The position numbers were made by a program, and so were the translations under genes. Under the pieces are notes generated by a model. That model did no database searches. It had not been told where the DNA came from and was given only the letters and a program-made list of their open reading frames with translations. Of a stretch of 64,000 nucleotides of DNA, positions 17,342 to 26,800 are shown in pieces (positions within the stretch are counted from its first letter, which is position 1; the number at the start of each line of letters is the position of its first letter). Origin of the DNA: Panacibacter ginsenosidivorans. Its GTDB lineage: Bacteria; Bacteroidota; Bacteroidia; Chitinophagales; Chitinophagaceae. The stretch is from contig NZ_CP042435.1 in assembly GCF_007971225.1 (NCBI RefSeq), positions 806,001-870,000 on the forward strand, in the 5' to 3' direction.

Positions 17342-18199
17342 TTACAACTTACCAAGACACGCTGCAAGACTTTGCTGCCACGGCTTTAATTGAATGTTAT
17401 AAACGTTAACGATTTTCTCTTTACTCATAACAGAGTATGCAGGCCGTTTTGCAGGTGTAGGATATTGCGAAGAAGGAATTGCATGGACATTGCAGTTAAA
17501 ATGTTTTGCATCTTTTATAGCACTTGCAAAGGTATGCCAGTTTATTTCGCCGCTGTTACTGAAATGATAAATGCCGGGCTGAAAATTATTTTGTACAATG
17601 ATCTGTATGATAGCCTCGGCAAGATCTTTTGCATAAGTTGGAGAACCATATTGATCGTTAACAACATTAATATCTGTGCGATCTTTCATTAACCGCATCA
17701 TCGTTTTTACAAAGTTATTTCCGTACACACTATATACCCATGATGTGCGTATGACGATTGTCTGCGGATTGTTTTGTAATGCAAGCTGCTCTCCGATCCA
17801 TTTGGTGTAACCATAATAATTTACAGGATCAGTCGCATCATCTTCTTTATATGGCTTTGTGCCTTTTCCGCTAAAAACATAATCAGTGGAAACGTGTATA
17901 AGCTTTGTGCTCCAAGCTTTACATGCTTTTGCGATATTACCTGTTGCTTCTGCATTGATAAGATATGCCTGCTCCTGTTCAGCTTCAGCTTTATCAACCG
18001 CTGTATATGCAGCAGTGTTGATGAAATATGTTGGTTTAAACTTCTCAAATGCGGTGTTGATAGCTTCTGTATTTGCAATATCAAGTTCTGTTCTGTCGAA
18101 GAAATGAAATTCGAATAGAGCATAGTTGTTGGCAATATCATTCAGCTCATTACCAAGCTGACCATTTTTTCCTGAAACAATGATAACAGGTTTTTCCAT
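17342..18199 (-). CDS. rfbD: dTDP-4-dehydrorhamnose reductase family protein
   Basis: 285-residue SDR-fold reductase of the RmlD group: GKNGQLGNEL near 10-19, STDYVFSG, YYGYTKWIGEQLA (Y-x3-K) and TSWVYSVYGNNFVKTM. It normally makes dTDP-L-rhamnose with NAD(P)H. It begins directly after the stop of the UDP-sugar dehydrogenase (0 bases between), as the last gene of the nucleotide-sugar operon. rmlA, rmlB and rmlC are not in the window, so a different 4-keto sugar cannot be excluded. Confidence 0.85.
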   Translation of the reverse strand: MEKPVIIVSGKNGQLGNELNDIANNYALFEFHFFDRTELDIANTEAINTAFEKFKPTYFINTAAYTAVDKAEAEQEQAYLINAEATGNIAKACKAWSTKLIHVSTDYVFSGKGTKPYKEDDATDPVNYYGYTKWIGEQLALQNNPQTIVIRTSWVYSVYGNNFVKTMMRLMKDRTDINVVNDQYGSPTYAKDLAEAIIQIIVQNNFQPGIYHFSNSGEINWHTFASAIKDAKHFNCNVHAIPSSQYPTPAKRPAYSVMSKEKIVNVYNIQLKPWQQSLAACLGKL

Positions 18200-19492
18200 T
18201 TATAAACTCCAGTAATAACGGTTAGCAATTTTATTCCTATATAAACCTTTTATGTCTGCAATAAGGGCATGAGGCTTTGTAATGGAAGCGAAATATTTTT
18301 CGTCAAGTAATTTGTAGGGTGTATGTGGAACAGCAAGAATTACTACATCGTAATCATTGTCTGTATCTCTTGTAAGACCGAAACCATATTCATGCTTTAG
18401 TTCATCAGAAGATGCGTAAGGATCAACGATATGAATATTGATATAATAAGACTGCAATACATTTACAATATCTGCAACTTTTGAATTACGTATATCGCTT
18501 ACATTCTCTTTGAATGTTGCGCCCATGATGAGCACTTTCGACTCCTTTACATTGCCACTGTGTTGAATGATGTGCTGAATGATCTTCTTGGAAATATAAT
18601 TGCCCATTGTATCATTTACATAGCGACCTGCAGTAATTACACGTGAATTGAAGCCAAGCTCAGAAGCTTTATAAGTCAGATAATATGGATCAACACCGAT
18701 GCAATGACCGCCAACAAGCCCGGGTTGGAATTTTAAAAAATTCCATTTGGTGCCTGCAGCTTCCAATACTTCGTATGTGTTGATGCCAACTTTATCGAAG
18801 ATGATGGAAAGTTCATTCATCAATGCAATATTGAGATCGCGTTGGGTGTTCTCAATAACCTTTGCCGCTTCTGCAACCTTGATGGAGCTTGCTTTGTAGG
18901 TTCCCGCTTTTACAACCATTTCATAAACAGTTGCAATATTGTTCAATGATTCTTCATCGCAACCCGCAACTACTTTTATAATTTTCTCTAGTGTATGTTC
19001 TTTATCACCTGGATTTATACGTTCTGGTGAATAGCCGATTTTAAAATCTTCTATTGCTTTTAACCCACTTCCTTTTTCCATTACAGGAATACAATCTTCT
19101 TCTGTACAACCGGGGTATACTGTTGATTCAAAAACAATATAATCTCCTTTCTTTATAACGCTGCCTAATGTTTTACATGCTTTCAATAATAAAGAAATAT
19201 CAGGCACTTTATGATCATCAACAGGTGTTGGAACTGCAGCAATAAAAAAAGAAGCTTGCTTTAAAACTTCCAAATCATTTGTAAAAGTTATATTGCAATC
19301 TGCAAATGCTTTTTTGTCCAGTTCTTTGCTGGGATCGATGTGATCGTTCAACATTTTGATGCGTTCAGCATTCATATCAAAACCAATAACACTTATCTTT
19401 TTTGCAAATGCCAATGCAATAGGTAAACCTACATAGCCTAAACCTATTACGGCAAGTTTGGTTTCTTTATTGAGTAGTTGCTGAACGATCAT
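18200..19492 (-). CDS. UDP-sugar 6-dehydrogenase (WbpA/WbpO/TviB-like)
   Basis: 430 residues. NAD-binding GLGYVGLPIALAFA lies at 18-31, AAVPTP near 85-90, K211 is in AEAAKVIENTQRD, and catalytic C264 is in GGHCIGVDPYYL. The last is the signature of the UDP-Glc/UDP-ManNAc dehydrogenase superfamily. Length and the ESTVYPGCTEE and IGYSPERINPGD stretches point to the UDP-HexNAc dehydrogenase branch rather than UDP-glucose dehydrogenase. It supplies a uronic acid sugar for surface polysaccharide. It sits between UDP-xylose synthase and rfbD in one operon. Confidence 0.86.
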   Translation of the reverse strand: MIVQQLLNKETKLAVIGLGYVGLPIALAFAKKISVIGFDMNAERIKMLNDHIDPSKELDKKAFADCNITFTNDLEVLKQASFFIAAVPTPVDDHKVPDISLLLKACKTLGSVIKKGDYIVFESTVYPGCTEEDCIPVMEKGSGLKAIEDFKIGYSPERINPGDKEHTLEKIIKVVAGCDEESLNNIATVYEMVVKAGTYKASSIKVAEAAKVIENTQRDLNIALMNELSIIFDKVGINTYEVLEAAGTKWNFLKFQPGLVGGHCIGVDPYYLTYKASELGFNSRVITAGRYVNDTMGNYISKKIIQHIIQHSGNVKESKVLIMGATFKENVSDIRNSKVADIVNVLQSYYINIHIVDPYASSDELKHEYGFGLTRDTDNDYDVVILAVPHTPYKLLDEKYFASITKPHALIADIKGLYRNKIANRYYWSL

Positions 19493-19518
19493 TTTATCTG
19501 CAGAGTTATGTTATTGTA

Positions 19519-19574
19519 GTACAAGAGTGCGACGCAACGAAAGCTTCATATTTATTCAAAAGCTAAGTACAAAA
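19519..19574. repeat. Intergenic unit, single, right-facing, family A
   Basis: Arm GTACAAGAGTGCGACGCAAC at 19519-19538; tail AAGCTAAGTACAAAAAATTA abuts the stop of the UDP-xylose synthase gene, inside the sugar operon. Confidence 0.75.
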
Positions 19575-19576
19575 AA

Positions 19577-20560
19577 TTACTTCTTTGAAATAAACTCTTT
19601 TGGAAGTTTTACCAATTCTTCTTTTGGCAAGGATTTGAAATATTCATACGTTTTCTTCAAACCCTCTGCACGACTCACTTTCGGCTCCCATCCAAGAATT
19701 TGTTTTGCTTTGGTAATATCGGGCTGGCGTTGTTTCGGATCATCAACAGGCAATGGCTTGTAAACAAGTTTTACTGAAGAACCTGTTAGCTTCAACACTT
19801 CTTCGGCAAAATCTTTCAATGAAATTTCTACAGGGTTACCAATGTTCACAGGCTTTGCATAATCGCTCATGAGCAAACGATAAATACCTTCGATGAGATC
19901 ATCAACATAACAGAAGCTGCGTGTTTGACTACCATCACCAAACACCGTAAGATCTTCTCCACGCAATGCCTGACCGATGAATGCAGGTAATGCACGACCA
20001 TCATTCAATCGCATACGCGGACCATACGTATTGAAGATACGAACGATGCGTGTTTCCAATCCATGAAAGGTGTGATATGCCATTGTAATAGCTTCCTGGA
20101 AACGTTTTGCTTCATCGTACACACCACGCGGACCAACAGGATTTACATTGCCCCAATATTCTTCTGTTTGCGGATGCACCTGCGGATCTCCATATACTTC
20201 GCTTGTTGATGCAACAAGAATTCTTGCATTCTTGCTACGCGCCAAACCAAGACAGTTGTGCGTTCCAAGCGAACCCACTTTTAAAGTTTGAATCGGAATT
20301 TTTAAATAATCTATCGGGCTTGCAGGCGAAGCAAAGTGTAAGATATAATGCAACTCACCGGGAACGTGAATAAACTTTGTAACATCGTGATGATAGAATT
20401 CAAAATCTTCCAAAGGAAAAAGATGTTCGATGTTTCTAAGATCACCGGTGATAAGATTGTCCATGCCAATTACATGAAACCCTTCCTTAATAAAACGGTC
20501 ACAAAGATGCGATCCCAGGAAACCTGCCGCCCCGGTAATAAGTACACGCTTTTTACTCAT
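19577..20560 (-). CDS. UDP-glucuronate decarboxylase (UDP-xylose synthase)
   Basis: 327-residue extended [17 protein letters not shown] sits at the N-terminus, [22 protein letters not shown] and STSEVYGDP follow, catalytic YxxxK is in [12 protein letters not shown], and [10 protein letters not shown] and [17 protein letters not shown] complete the pattern. This is the near-invariant UXS pattern. It converts UDP-glucuronate to UDP-xylose with internal NAD+ recycling. It lies between the aminotransferase and the dehydrogenase genes. Confidence 0.9.
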   Translation of the reverse strand: MSKKRVLITGAAGFLGSHLCDRFIKEGFHVIGMDNLITGDLRNIEHLFPLEDFEFYHHDVTKFIHVPGELHYILHFASPASPIDYLKIPIQTLKVGSLGTHNCLGLARSKNARILVASTSEVYGDPQVHPQTEEYWGNVNPVGPRGVYDEAKRFQEAITMAYHTFHGLETRIVRIFNTYGPRMRLNDGRALPAFIGQALRGEDLTVFGDGSQTRSFCYVDDLIEGIYRLLMSDYAKPVNIGNPVEISLKDFAEEVLKLTGSSVKLVYKPLPVDDPKQRQPDITKAKQILGWEPKVSRAEGLKKTYEYFKSLPKEELVKLPKEFISKK

Positions 20561-20575
20561 AGAATGTTGGTTGCT

Positions 20576-21706
20576 TTATTGGTTAATATATTCTAACACA
20601 GAACTTGTAATATAAGATAATTGTTCTTCATCAAGCTCTGTATGAATGGGTAATGAAATTACGCGTTCTGTAAGCCAATCTGTAGTTGCTAATTCAACAT
20701 CAGGCAGGTTAAAAGAGTCAAACATTTTTTGTTTGTGACCAGGCACTGGATAATAGATCATGGAAGGAATTTGCTTTAATGCAAGGTATTCATTCAATCC
20801 ATCCCTGTTCACTCCTTCAAGCACTAATGTGTATTGGTGAAACACGTGATTGGTATATGGTGCACGATATGGTGTAGTAATCTTTGGATTGTTTGCAAAT
20901 GCAGCATCATAATAATCCGCAGCTTTTCTGCGTGCGGCTATGTAATTATCAAGCTCACGTAATTTGATATTAAGAATCGCTGCCTGCACTGTATCTAATC
21001 TTGAATTGCAACCAACCACATCATGATAATATCTTTTACTCTGGCCATGATTGGCAACCATTTTCATTTGCGCGGCCAAAGCATCATCATTAGTAAAGAT
21101 GGCACCACCATCTCCATAACCACCCAAATTTTTTGAAGGGAAGAAAGATGTTGTTCCTATTGTTCCAATTGTCCCGGTTTTCTTTTTTGTGCCATCTTTA
21201 AAAATATAATCACTGCCAATTGCCTGGGCGTTGTCTTCGATCACTGCTAAATTATGTTCATTCGCAATTTCCATGATCGCTTCCATGTTTGCAGCCTGAC
21301 CGTATAAATGCACGGGAACGATTGCTTTTGTTTTTGGCGTAATTGCTTTACGTAAAGATTCAGACCCCATGCAAAAAGTTTTTGCATCTACTTCTACAAA
21401 CACAGGTTTTAAACGAAGTAATGCTACCACTTCCGTTGTAGCTATATAAGTAAACGAAGGTGTAATAACTTCATCACCCGGTTGCAAGCCTAAAGCCATC
21501 ATTGCAATTTGCAAAGCATCGGTTCCGTTAGCGCATGGAATTACATGCTTTACGTCAAGATATTCCGATAAATTTTCAGCGAATTGCTGCACAGGTTTGC
21601 CATTAATAAAAGCAGAACTCTCAAGTACATCAATAACTGCAGTGTCAATCTCGGTTTTAATCTTTTGATACTGCGTCTTAAGATCCACCATCTGGATAGC
21701 TCTCAT
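20576..21706 (-). CDS. DegT/DnrJ/EryC1/StrS sugar aminotransferase
   Basis: 376-residue PLP-dependent fold-type I enzyme. ANGTDALQIAMMALGL binds the cofactor phosphate, D158 lies in VIEDNAQAIG, and the Schiff-base lysine K192 is in FFPSKNLGGYGDGG. It transfers an amino group from glutamate to a keto-nucleotide-sugar. The neighbouring HexNAc dehydrogenase suggests a WbpE-like 3-keto uronate substrate, but the oxidoreductase and acetyltransferase of that route are absent here. First gene of the four-gene sugar operon; a -7 element lies at 21733-21726. Confidence 0.87.
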   Translation of the reverse strand: MRAIQMVDLKTQYQKIKTEIDTAVIDVLESSAFINGKPVQQFAENLSEYLDVKHVIPCANGTDALQIAMMALGLQPGDEVITPSFTYIATTEVVALLRLKPVFVEVDAKTFCMGSESLRKAITPKTKAIVPVHLYGQAANMEAIMEIANEHNLAVIEDNAQAIGSDYIFKDGTKKKTGTIGTIGTTSFFPSKNLGGYGDGGAIFTNDDALAAQMKMVANHGQSKRYYHDVVGCNSRLDTVQAAILNIKLRELDNYIAARRKAADYYDAAFANNPKITTPYRAPYTNHVFHQYTLVLEGVNRDGLNEYLALKQIPSMIYYPVPGHKQKMFDSFNLPDVELATTDWLTERVISLPIHTELDEEQLSYITSSVLEYINQ

Positions 21707-21725
21707 ACGTCAATTTTAAGTGCGG

Positions 21726-21733
21726 CAAAACTA
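21726..21733 (-). promoter_or_regulatory. -7 element TAGTTTTG of the sugar operon
   Basis: TAnnTTTG match on the minus strand, 19 bases before the aminotransferase ATG. No clear -33 box. Confidence 0.42.
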
Positions 21734-21790
21734 ACGTAAAAACGCATCATTCGCATTATTGTTGTTTGGGCAATAAATGGTTAAGGCAAT

Positions 21791-22204
21791 TTTTATGTTA
21801 CCGGCTTAGAGTACTTTGAGCATTGTATGTTGTGTCACTCACTTCAAGGTTCTGAAGATTGAGCAACAACATAATTCTAATGTTGTAATAAAATAATTTT
21901 ACTGGGCAGTTCCTTTGCCTGATAATTTTACTACAACATACATGATAAGAATAAGCAGCGCAATATTAATTATTGGCCAAAGGATGGATGATAATTCTAA
22001 ATGACGCATACGCACAGTTTTTCGGAGATTAGAATATTGGATATCTTGGTCTTTCAATGTAAAACTAAAAATAAATTCTGAAAGAGAACATTAATAAAAC
22101 CTTTGGAATCAACTAAAATAATAATGTGTTGCTTGTTGATAAAGCGTACAAGAGTGCGACGCAACCAATGTTAAATTAATAATATACAGCTGGGTACAAA
22201 AAAT
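21791..22204. repeat. Intergenic inverted pair, B/A, with a long centre
   Basis: Left arm GTTGTGTCACTCACTT (21829-21844, decayed at the GTAC end) and right arm GTACAAGAGTGCGACGCAAC (22146-22165). The centre of about 300 bases holds a 36-residue membrane-peptide ORF. This gap (21707-22247) contains nothing else recognised. Confidence 0.75.
21899..22009 (-). CDS. Very small membrane protein (36 residues)
   Basis: ATG to TAA frame encoding MRHLELSSILWPIINIALLI and a further ILIMYVVVKLSGKGTAQ tail: a single membrane helix (about 8-28) with a short positively charged C-terminus. The clean hydrophobic pattern supports it; no homologue is recognised. It lies between the two arms of the repeat pair at 21829/22146. 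Confidence 0.45.
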   Translation of the reverse strand: MRHLELSSILWPIINIALLILIMYVVVKLSGKGTAQ

Positions 22205-22247
22205 AGAAGCTTTAAATTTAGTTTATCACTTTCTTTGCAGCTTAGAT

Positions 22248-23501
22248 ATGGGAAAAACTGCTTACCTGCTATTCATTAAATTATATCCTCTTGCTGCACG
22301 CATTACCGCTTTATTTAACCGCAAAGCACGACTGTGGATTGCAGGAAGGAAAAATGTATTTGCAAACATTCATAGCAGCCTGCAAAACGATACGCGAAAA
22401 AAAATATGGGTGCATTGTTCTTCGCTGGGCGAGTTTGAACAAGGCCTTCCGTTAATGAAAGAATTGAAAAAAAAGTACCCCTTCTATTGTTTGGTGCTAA
22501 CTTTTTTCTCCCCATCCGGTTATGAAAATGAAAAAAATAACAGCGTTGCAGATCGTATTTTTTACATGCCCATGGATAGTAAAAAAAATGCTGCTCTTTT
22601 TTATGAAACAGTTAAGCCTGTTCTTGTAGTTTTTGTTAAGTATGAATTTTGGTATTATTATCTCACAGAAGCAAAACAAAGGAACATTCCTTTACTGCTT
22701 GTATCAGGTATATTCAGAAAAAGTCAGCCATTCTTTGCATGGTACGGAGGTTTTCACAGGCAAATGCTGCAGTGTTTTACACATTTATTTTTACAAAATG
22801 AAGAGTCGCTGCAATTATTAAAAAGTATAGAGATCATTAACACTTCAGTAGGCGGCGATACAAGGTTTGACAGGGTTTTAGAAATAGCAGAAACATTTAA
22901 ACCCATAACATCCATTGAAGAATTTTGCAGAAATAAGAAAGTAATTGTTGCAGGCAGCACCTGGACAGATGATGACGAAGCGCTTGATCACTATGTAAAC
23001 AGCTATAAAGATTATTGCTTTATTATTGCCCCGCATGATATTGGTGAGGATCGTTTAAAAGAATGCGAGTCATTATATCATCATTCGGTACGTTATTCAG
23101 CCATTGGCACTCAGATTGTGGAACCTGAAATCAACACATTCATAATTGACAATATTGGTACACTTAAATATCTGTATAAGTATGCAGACATCTGTTATAT
23201 AGGTGGCGGATTTGGAGGTGATGGTGTACACAATGTTCTAGAAGCAGCTGTTTATAATAAGCCAGTTGTATTTGGGCCTGAATACGAAAAATACATTGAA
23301 GCAGTAGAATTACTCGAAAAGGAAGGCGGTTTTTCTGTAGAGAACGCGCTGGAACTGGAAGAAATATTCAATGAGTTAATAGAAGATAAAGATCTGTATG
23401 AGTATTGCGCTGCTGCGGCAGGCAATTATGTGCGTTCTAAGACCGGCGCTACAGCCGGGGTTATGCAATATATTCAAGAGAAGCGCCTTCTTACCAGCTG
23501 A
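22248..23501 (+). CDS. waaA: 3-deoxy-D-manno-octulosonic acid (Kdo) transferase
   Basis: 417-residue GT-B glycosyltransferase of family GT30. An N-terminal membrane-anchoring region precedes IWVHCSSLGEFEQGLPL, VLTFFSPSGYE, VKYEFWYYYL, FLQNEESLQLL, AGSTWTDDDE and the C-terminal YIGGGFGGDGVHNVLEAAVY, all typical of WaaA/KdtA. It adds Kdo from CMP-Kdo to lipid A precursor at the inner membrane. Its 3' end overlaps the opposite-strand gene by 28 bases. Confidence 0.92.
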   Translation: MGKTAYLLFIKLYPLAARITALFNRKARLWIAGRKNVFANIHSSLQNDTRKKIWVHCSSLGEFEQGLPLMKELKKKYPFYCLVLTFFSPSGYENEKNNSVADRIFYMPMDSKKNAALFYETVKPVLVVFVKYEFWYYYLTEAKQRNIPLLLVSGIFRKSQPFFAWYGGFHRQMLQCFTHLFLQNEESLQLLKSIEIINTSVGGDTRFDRVLEIAETFKPITSIEEFCRNKKVIVAGSTWTDDDEALDHYVNSYKDYCFIIAPHDIGEDRLKECESLYHHSVRYSAIGTQIVEPEINTFIIDNIGTLKYLYKYADICYIGGGFGGDGVHNVLEAAVYNKPVVFGPEYEKYIEAVELLEKEGGFSVENALELEEIFNELIEDKDLYEYCAAAAGNYVRSKTGATAGVMQYIQEKRLLTS

Positions 23502-24199
23502 TCAAAATGTTTTACTGTTAAGCTTTCCTCATCCCACCCGATCTTTGTTTTTAATTCACGTTGTATCCAATATTCAGCTTCAGGAAAAATAGTAAAGCTA
23601 TTGATAGTTTTAATACTGCGTTCGTACATATTTTCATCACCACGAAACAGCTCTTCTATAAAAACAAAGCGGTCGTTAATCCCTATAGCTTTCTTAAGAT
23701 CTTTAACAGGGCTTTCTTTTAAGATGGCTGCTAACTCCTTCTTTTCAGTCTTAAGCCGGTCATTAAGCGTTTGCTCACCCGACGAAGAAATGCTGTCATT
23801 TAATTCAAATACATCTTTTTGTTGATAAGCAAAGGTTGGAATTTCTTCTATTTTTGGTAGCGGCGCATATGTTTTTACAACTTTTTGTTTTTCTTCTCTT
23901 ATCTCAGCAGCTTTTTCTTTTACAGGTTCAGAGGCAGGCTGGTATACACTAATTACGGGCCGCGCTTCTTCTTTTTCAGGAACTTTATCTGCAATAGCCT
24001 GTGCAATTATTAAAGACTGAACATCTGCATCTTTAATACCAGGATGTATTACAGATACTTTATTACCGGCACTAGCTTCCCTATTATTTTCCTGTAGTTC
24101 GTGCACCAGCATTTGTGCGGTTACCAGCATAGCTGAATTACCTGAATGTGATTCATGAAGTTCAAGCAATCTTTTTATAAGAGTATCAACTCTTTCCAT
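23474..24199 (-). CDS. Hypothetical protein with a conserved C-terminal helical domain
   Basis: 241 residues, soluble. An N-terminal helical part (about 1-45) leads through a charged low-complexity linker (E/K/P-rich) to a conserved-looking C-terminal domain: LKKAIGINDRFVFIEELFRGDENMYERSIKTIN. I recognise this layout from Bacteroidota proteins of unknown role but can assign no function. The 3' end runs 28 bases into waaA in antisense. Confidence 0.7.
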   Translation of the reverse strand: MERVDTLIKRLLELHESHSGNSAMLVTAQMLVHELQENNREASAGNKVSVIHPGIKDADVQSLIIAQAIADKVPEKEEARPVISVYQPASEPVKEKAAEIREEKQKVVKTYAPLPKIEEIPTFAYQQKDVFELNDSISSSGEQTLNDRLKTEKKELAAILKESPVKDLKKAIGINDRFVFIEELFRGDENMYERSIKTINSFTIFPEAEYWIQRELKTKIGWDEESLTVKHFDQLVRRRFS

Positions 24200-24318
24200 G
24201 GGATATTATACATTTGACGATTAATAAGATGGCCACACGCAATTGCTGTGCCACCTTTATATATGTTGACTGATTAAAAGTACTAAGCTTTTCTGTAACG
24301 AATACCAGGTTTTGCATA

Positions 24319-24888
24319 ATGTTTATAGAACCACACATATCTGGAGAACGCAGGGGCTGGATAGAAGTTATTTGTGGCTCTATGTTCAGTGGCAAAACAG
24401 AAGAATTAATAAGAAGGCTTAAGCGTGCTAAAATTGCCCATCTTAAGGTAGAAATATTTAAACCATCTGTAGATGTAAGATATGGCGAAGAACAGGTAGT
24501 TAGCCATGACGCTAATGCAATACTTTCAACACCGGTTGATAATTCGCAAACAATATTATTGATGGCCGATGATGTTGATGTAATTGGTATTGATGAAGCC
24601 CAATTCTTCGACCCTCAATTGATACAGGTATGTGAAACATTGGCATTAAAAGGTACAAGGGTGATCGTTGCAGGGTTAGATATGAGTTTCCAGGGCAAGC
24701 CATTTGGACCAATACCTCAGCTATTGGCTGTGGCAGATTATATAACCAAGCTTCATGCGATCTGTGTAAAATGTGGCAATATTGCCAGTTATTCTTATCG
24801 CAAAAGCGGTCCTGAATCTCTGGTTGTACTCGGTGAAAAAGATTTGTACGAACCACGTTGCCGGAAATGTTATCACGAAAAATTATAA
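24319..24888 (+). CDS. tdk: Thymidine kinase
   Basis: 189-residue type II thymidine kinase. The P-loop [11 protein letters not shown] is at 20-30, [11 protein letters not shown] is the Walker B region, [23 protein letters not shown] is the nucleoside-binding lasso region, and a zinc site is formed by CVKCGN and RCRKC. It phosphorylates thymidine in the salvage pathway. A second deoxynucleoside kinase lies at 48.1 kb. The next gene (ccmB) starts inside the end of tdk, suggesting cotranscription. Confidence 0.94.
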   Translation: MFIEPHISGERRGWIEVICGSMFSGKTEELIRRLKRAKIAHLKVEIFKPSVDVRYGEEQVVSHDANAILSTPVDNSQTILLMADDVDVIGIDEAQFFDPQLIQVCETLALKGTRVIVAGLDMSFQGKPFGPIPQLLAVADYITKLHAICVKCGNIASYSYRKSGPESLVVLGEKDLYEPRCRKCYHEKL

Positions 24889-25565
24889 AAAGAAAAGCAT
24901 TGAATAATTCCGGATCTCAAAAAATACCTGCACTTATAAGAAAGGACCTGTTGCTTGAAATAAGACAGCAATATACTTTTTATGGCGTGTTGCTATATGT
25001 AGCTTCTACTATATTCGTAGTTTATCTCACTATGGGGCAGCCGGAGGAAGAAGTTTGGAATGCCCTCTTTTGGGTAATTCAATTGTTTGTTTGTGTAAAT
25101 GCAGTAGCTAAAAGCTTTCTACAGGATAGTAAAGGTCGCATGCTTTATTATTACTCTATTGCGGGTGCAAGAGATTTTATTATATCCAAACTTGTCTTTA
25201 ATGCATTGCTCATGATGCTGATGAGTTTGCTTAGTCTTTTTGTATTCATGCTTTTACTTGGCAATCCGCTTTTACATATCATTGCTTTCGCAGGAATTGG
25301 CTTTCTTGGTGGAATAGGCTTTAGCTTAATATTTACTTTTCTTGCAGCAATAGCGTCTAAAGCCCAGCAACAGGCTGCATTAATGGCTATCATGGGCTTT
25401 CCTATTATCATTCCGCAAATACTTTTATTAAGTAAAATTGCAAAAGCTGCTTTTGCACCTGTACTGCAAGCCGGTTTGTGGCAAATGGTATTTTTATTAG
25501 TAGCATTAGACTTATTAATAATTGCATTAGCGGTTATACTTTTCCCTTTTCTATGGAAAGATTGA
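24867..25565 (+). CDS. ccmB: Heme exporter CcmB (ABC permease)
   Basis: About 232 residues with six membrane helices; [38 protein letters not shown] and IIIPQILL fit CcmB. The start is taken at the first ATG, 22 bases inside tdk; a TTG at 24900 is an alternative, as is a TTG at 24858. CcmB forms the membrane part of the CcmAB complex for cytochrome c maturation. ccmA, the ATPase gene, is not next to it, which is common in Bacteroidota. ccmC and a CcmD-like gene follow. Confidence 0.85.
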   Translation: MLSRKIIKRKALNNSGSQKIPALIRKDLLLEIRQQYTFYGVLLYVASTIFVVYLTMGQPEEEVWNALFWVIQLFVCVNAVAKSFLQDSKGRMLYYYSIAGARDFIISKLVFNALLMMLMSLLSLFVFMLLLGNPLLHIIAFAGIGFLGGIGFSLIFTFLAAIASKAQQQAALMAIMGFPIIIPQILLLSKIAKAAFAPVLQAGLWQMVFLLVALDLLIIALAVILFPFLWKD

Positions 25566-25686
25566 GTATTCTTATAATTTTTACGCTGCTAATCATTTGT
25601 TCTAAAGGCTTTCCCCTAAATTTGCCCCGCAGAATTTTGCAACAGGCTTGCCAAATAACCTCCTGTTACTACTGAAAAATTATTGT

Positions 25687-26367
25687 ATGATTCGTCAATA
25701 CTGGTGGAAAATACTTTCTTTTATTTTACTTGTGTACACCTGTACGATGGGTTTTTTGGTTAAAGTACCTAAGCTTGACGGCCGCATGCAGCAAACCGTC
25801 CGCAACTTATTTTTTCATGTGCCTATGTGGTTCTGCATGCAAACACTTTTTATTGTTTCGGTTATTTATGCCATTAAATACTTACGCACGCCAAATCCCC
25901 GTTTTGATTATTATTCTCTTGAATTTGCCAGAACCGGTGTAGTGTTTGGAATATTGGGGCTTATAACGGGTGCTATATGGGCAAACTATCAATGGGGACA
26001 GCCATGGAGTGGCGACCCCAAACAAAATGGAGCCGCCATTGCAATACTTATTTACATGGCCTATTTTGTGTTACGTGGTTCTATGACAGATATGGACAAG
26101 CGTTCCCGCATTAGCGCGGTGTATAACATATTTGCTTTTGCCATGCTATTTCCTACTATCTGGATACTGCCACGTCTTACAGAATCCTTACACCCTGGCG
26201 GGCAGGGAAGCGAAGGAAACCCGGGATTAAACCCTAACGACACAACACCAGAAATGGAAATGGTATTTCTTCCTGCAATTATAGGCTGGATTTTACTGGG
26301 CGTCTGGATCTCAACATTACGTACAAGATTAGCAATACTAACTGAAAAGAAACTGTCTCATGAATAA
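25687..26367 (+). CDS. ccmC: Heme-handling protein CcmC/CcsA-like
   Basis: 226 residues from the ATG at 25687 (MIRQYWWKILSF), six membrane helices. The heme-binding tryptophan-rich segment is present as IWANYQWGQPWSGDPKQNG. The canonical form has WxWD; here the second Trp is replaced by Gly, so WSGD. FHVPMW supplies the conserved His near the N-terminus. It should load heme for cytochrome c assembly. It overlaps the following CcmD-like gene by 8 bases. Confidence 0.85.
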   Translation: MIRQYWWKILSFILLVYTCTMGFLVKVPKLDGRMQQTVRNLFFHVPMWFCMQTLFIVSVIYAIKYLRTPNPRFDYYSLEFARTGVVFGILGLITGAIWANYQWGQPWSGDPKQNGAAIAILIYMAYFVLRGSMTDMDKRSRISAVYNIFAFAMLFPTIWILPRLTESLHPGGQGSEGNPGLNPNDTTPEMEMVFLPAIIGWILLGVWISTLRTRLAILTEKKLSHE

Positions 26368-26584
26368 ACTGAGAAATATTGCATGCACTGTTGCACTTTG
26401 TATTATACAGGTTTATGTTTTTGCGCAAGACACAAATGCAAAAACAGAAGACCCAACAGATTTCATGCGCAGTGAAGGAAAATTATATGTGGTAATGGCG
26501 GTTGTTGTTGTTATATTGATCGGGCTTTTTATTTATTTGATAAATCTAGACAGGAAAATAAAGGCGCTGGAAAAGAAAGGATAA
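26360..26584 (+). CDS. CcmD-family small membrane protein
   Basis: 74 residues: a signal-like hydrophobic N-terminus ending at VFAQ, a short acidic linker, one membrane helix (VVMAVVVVILIGLFIYLI) and a charged tail LDRKIKALEKKG. Position directly after ccmC with an 8-base overlap and the LDRKIxxLE tail identify it as the CcmD-like partner, although it is longer than proteobacterial CcmD. Confidence 0.78.
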   Translation: MNKLRNIACTVALCIIQVYVFAQDTNAKTEDPTDFMRSEGKLYVVMAVVVVILIGLFIYLINLDRKIKALEKKG

Positions 26585-26735
26585 ATTTTGTTGCCCGTCT
26601 GCAGTGTATGTATTTAGCTGCTCTTGCGTCGCACTCTTGTACGCTTTTTTCATTGTTCAGCAGAGTTTGGAACGTACAAGTGAGTGACACAACAGGCGAT
26701 GACCAAATAAGATAAAGTTTGATAAATATTTTTTT
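26583..26735. repeat. Intergenic inverted pair, A/B
   Basis: Left arm CTTGCGTCGCACTCTTGTAC (26623-26642) and right arm GTACAAGTGAGTGACACAAC (26674-26693), 31 bases apart, with AACAGGCGATG after the right arm. Confidence 0.83.
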
Positions 26736-26800
26736 TCTTATCACCAATAACAAATGTTAATTAGCTGTAAATCATCTTCTAATATTTAAACATCATTTAT

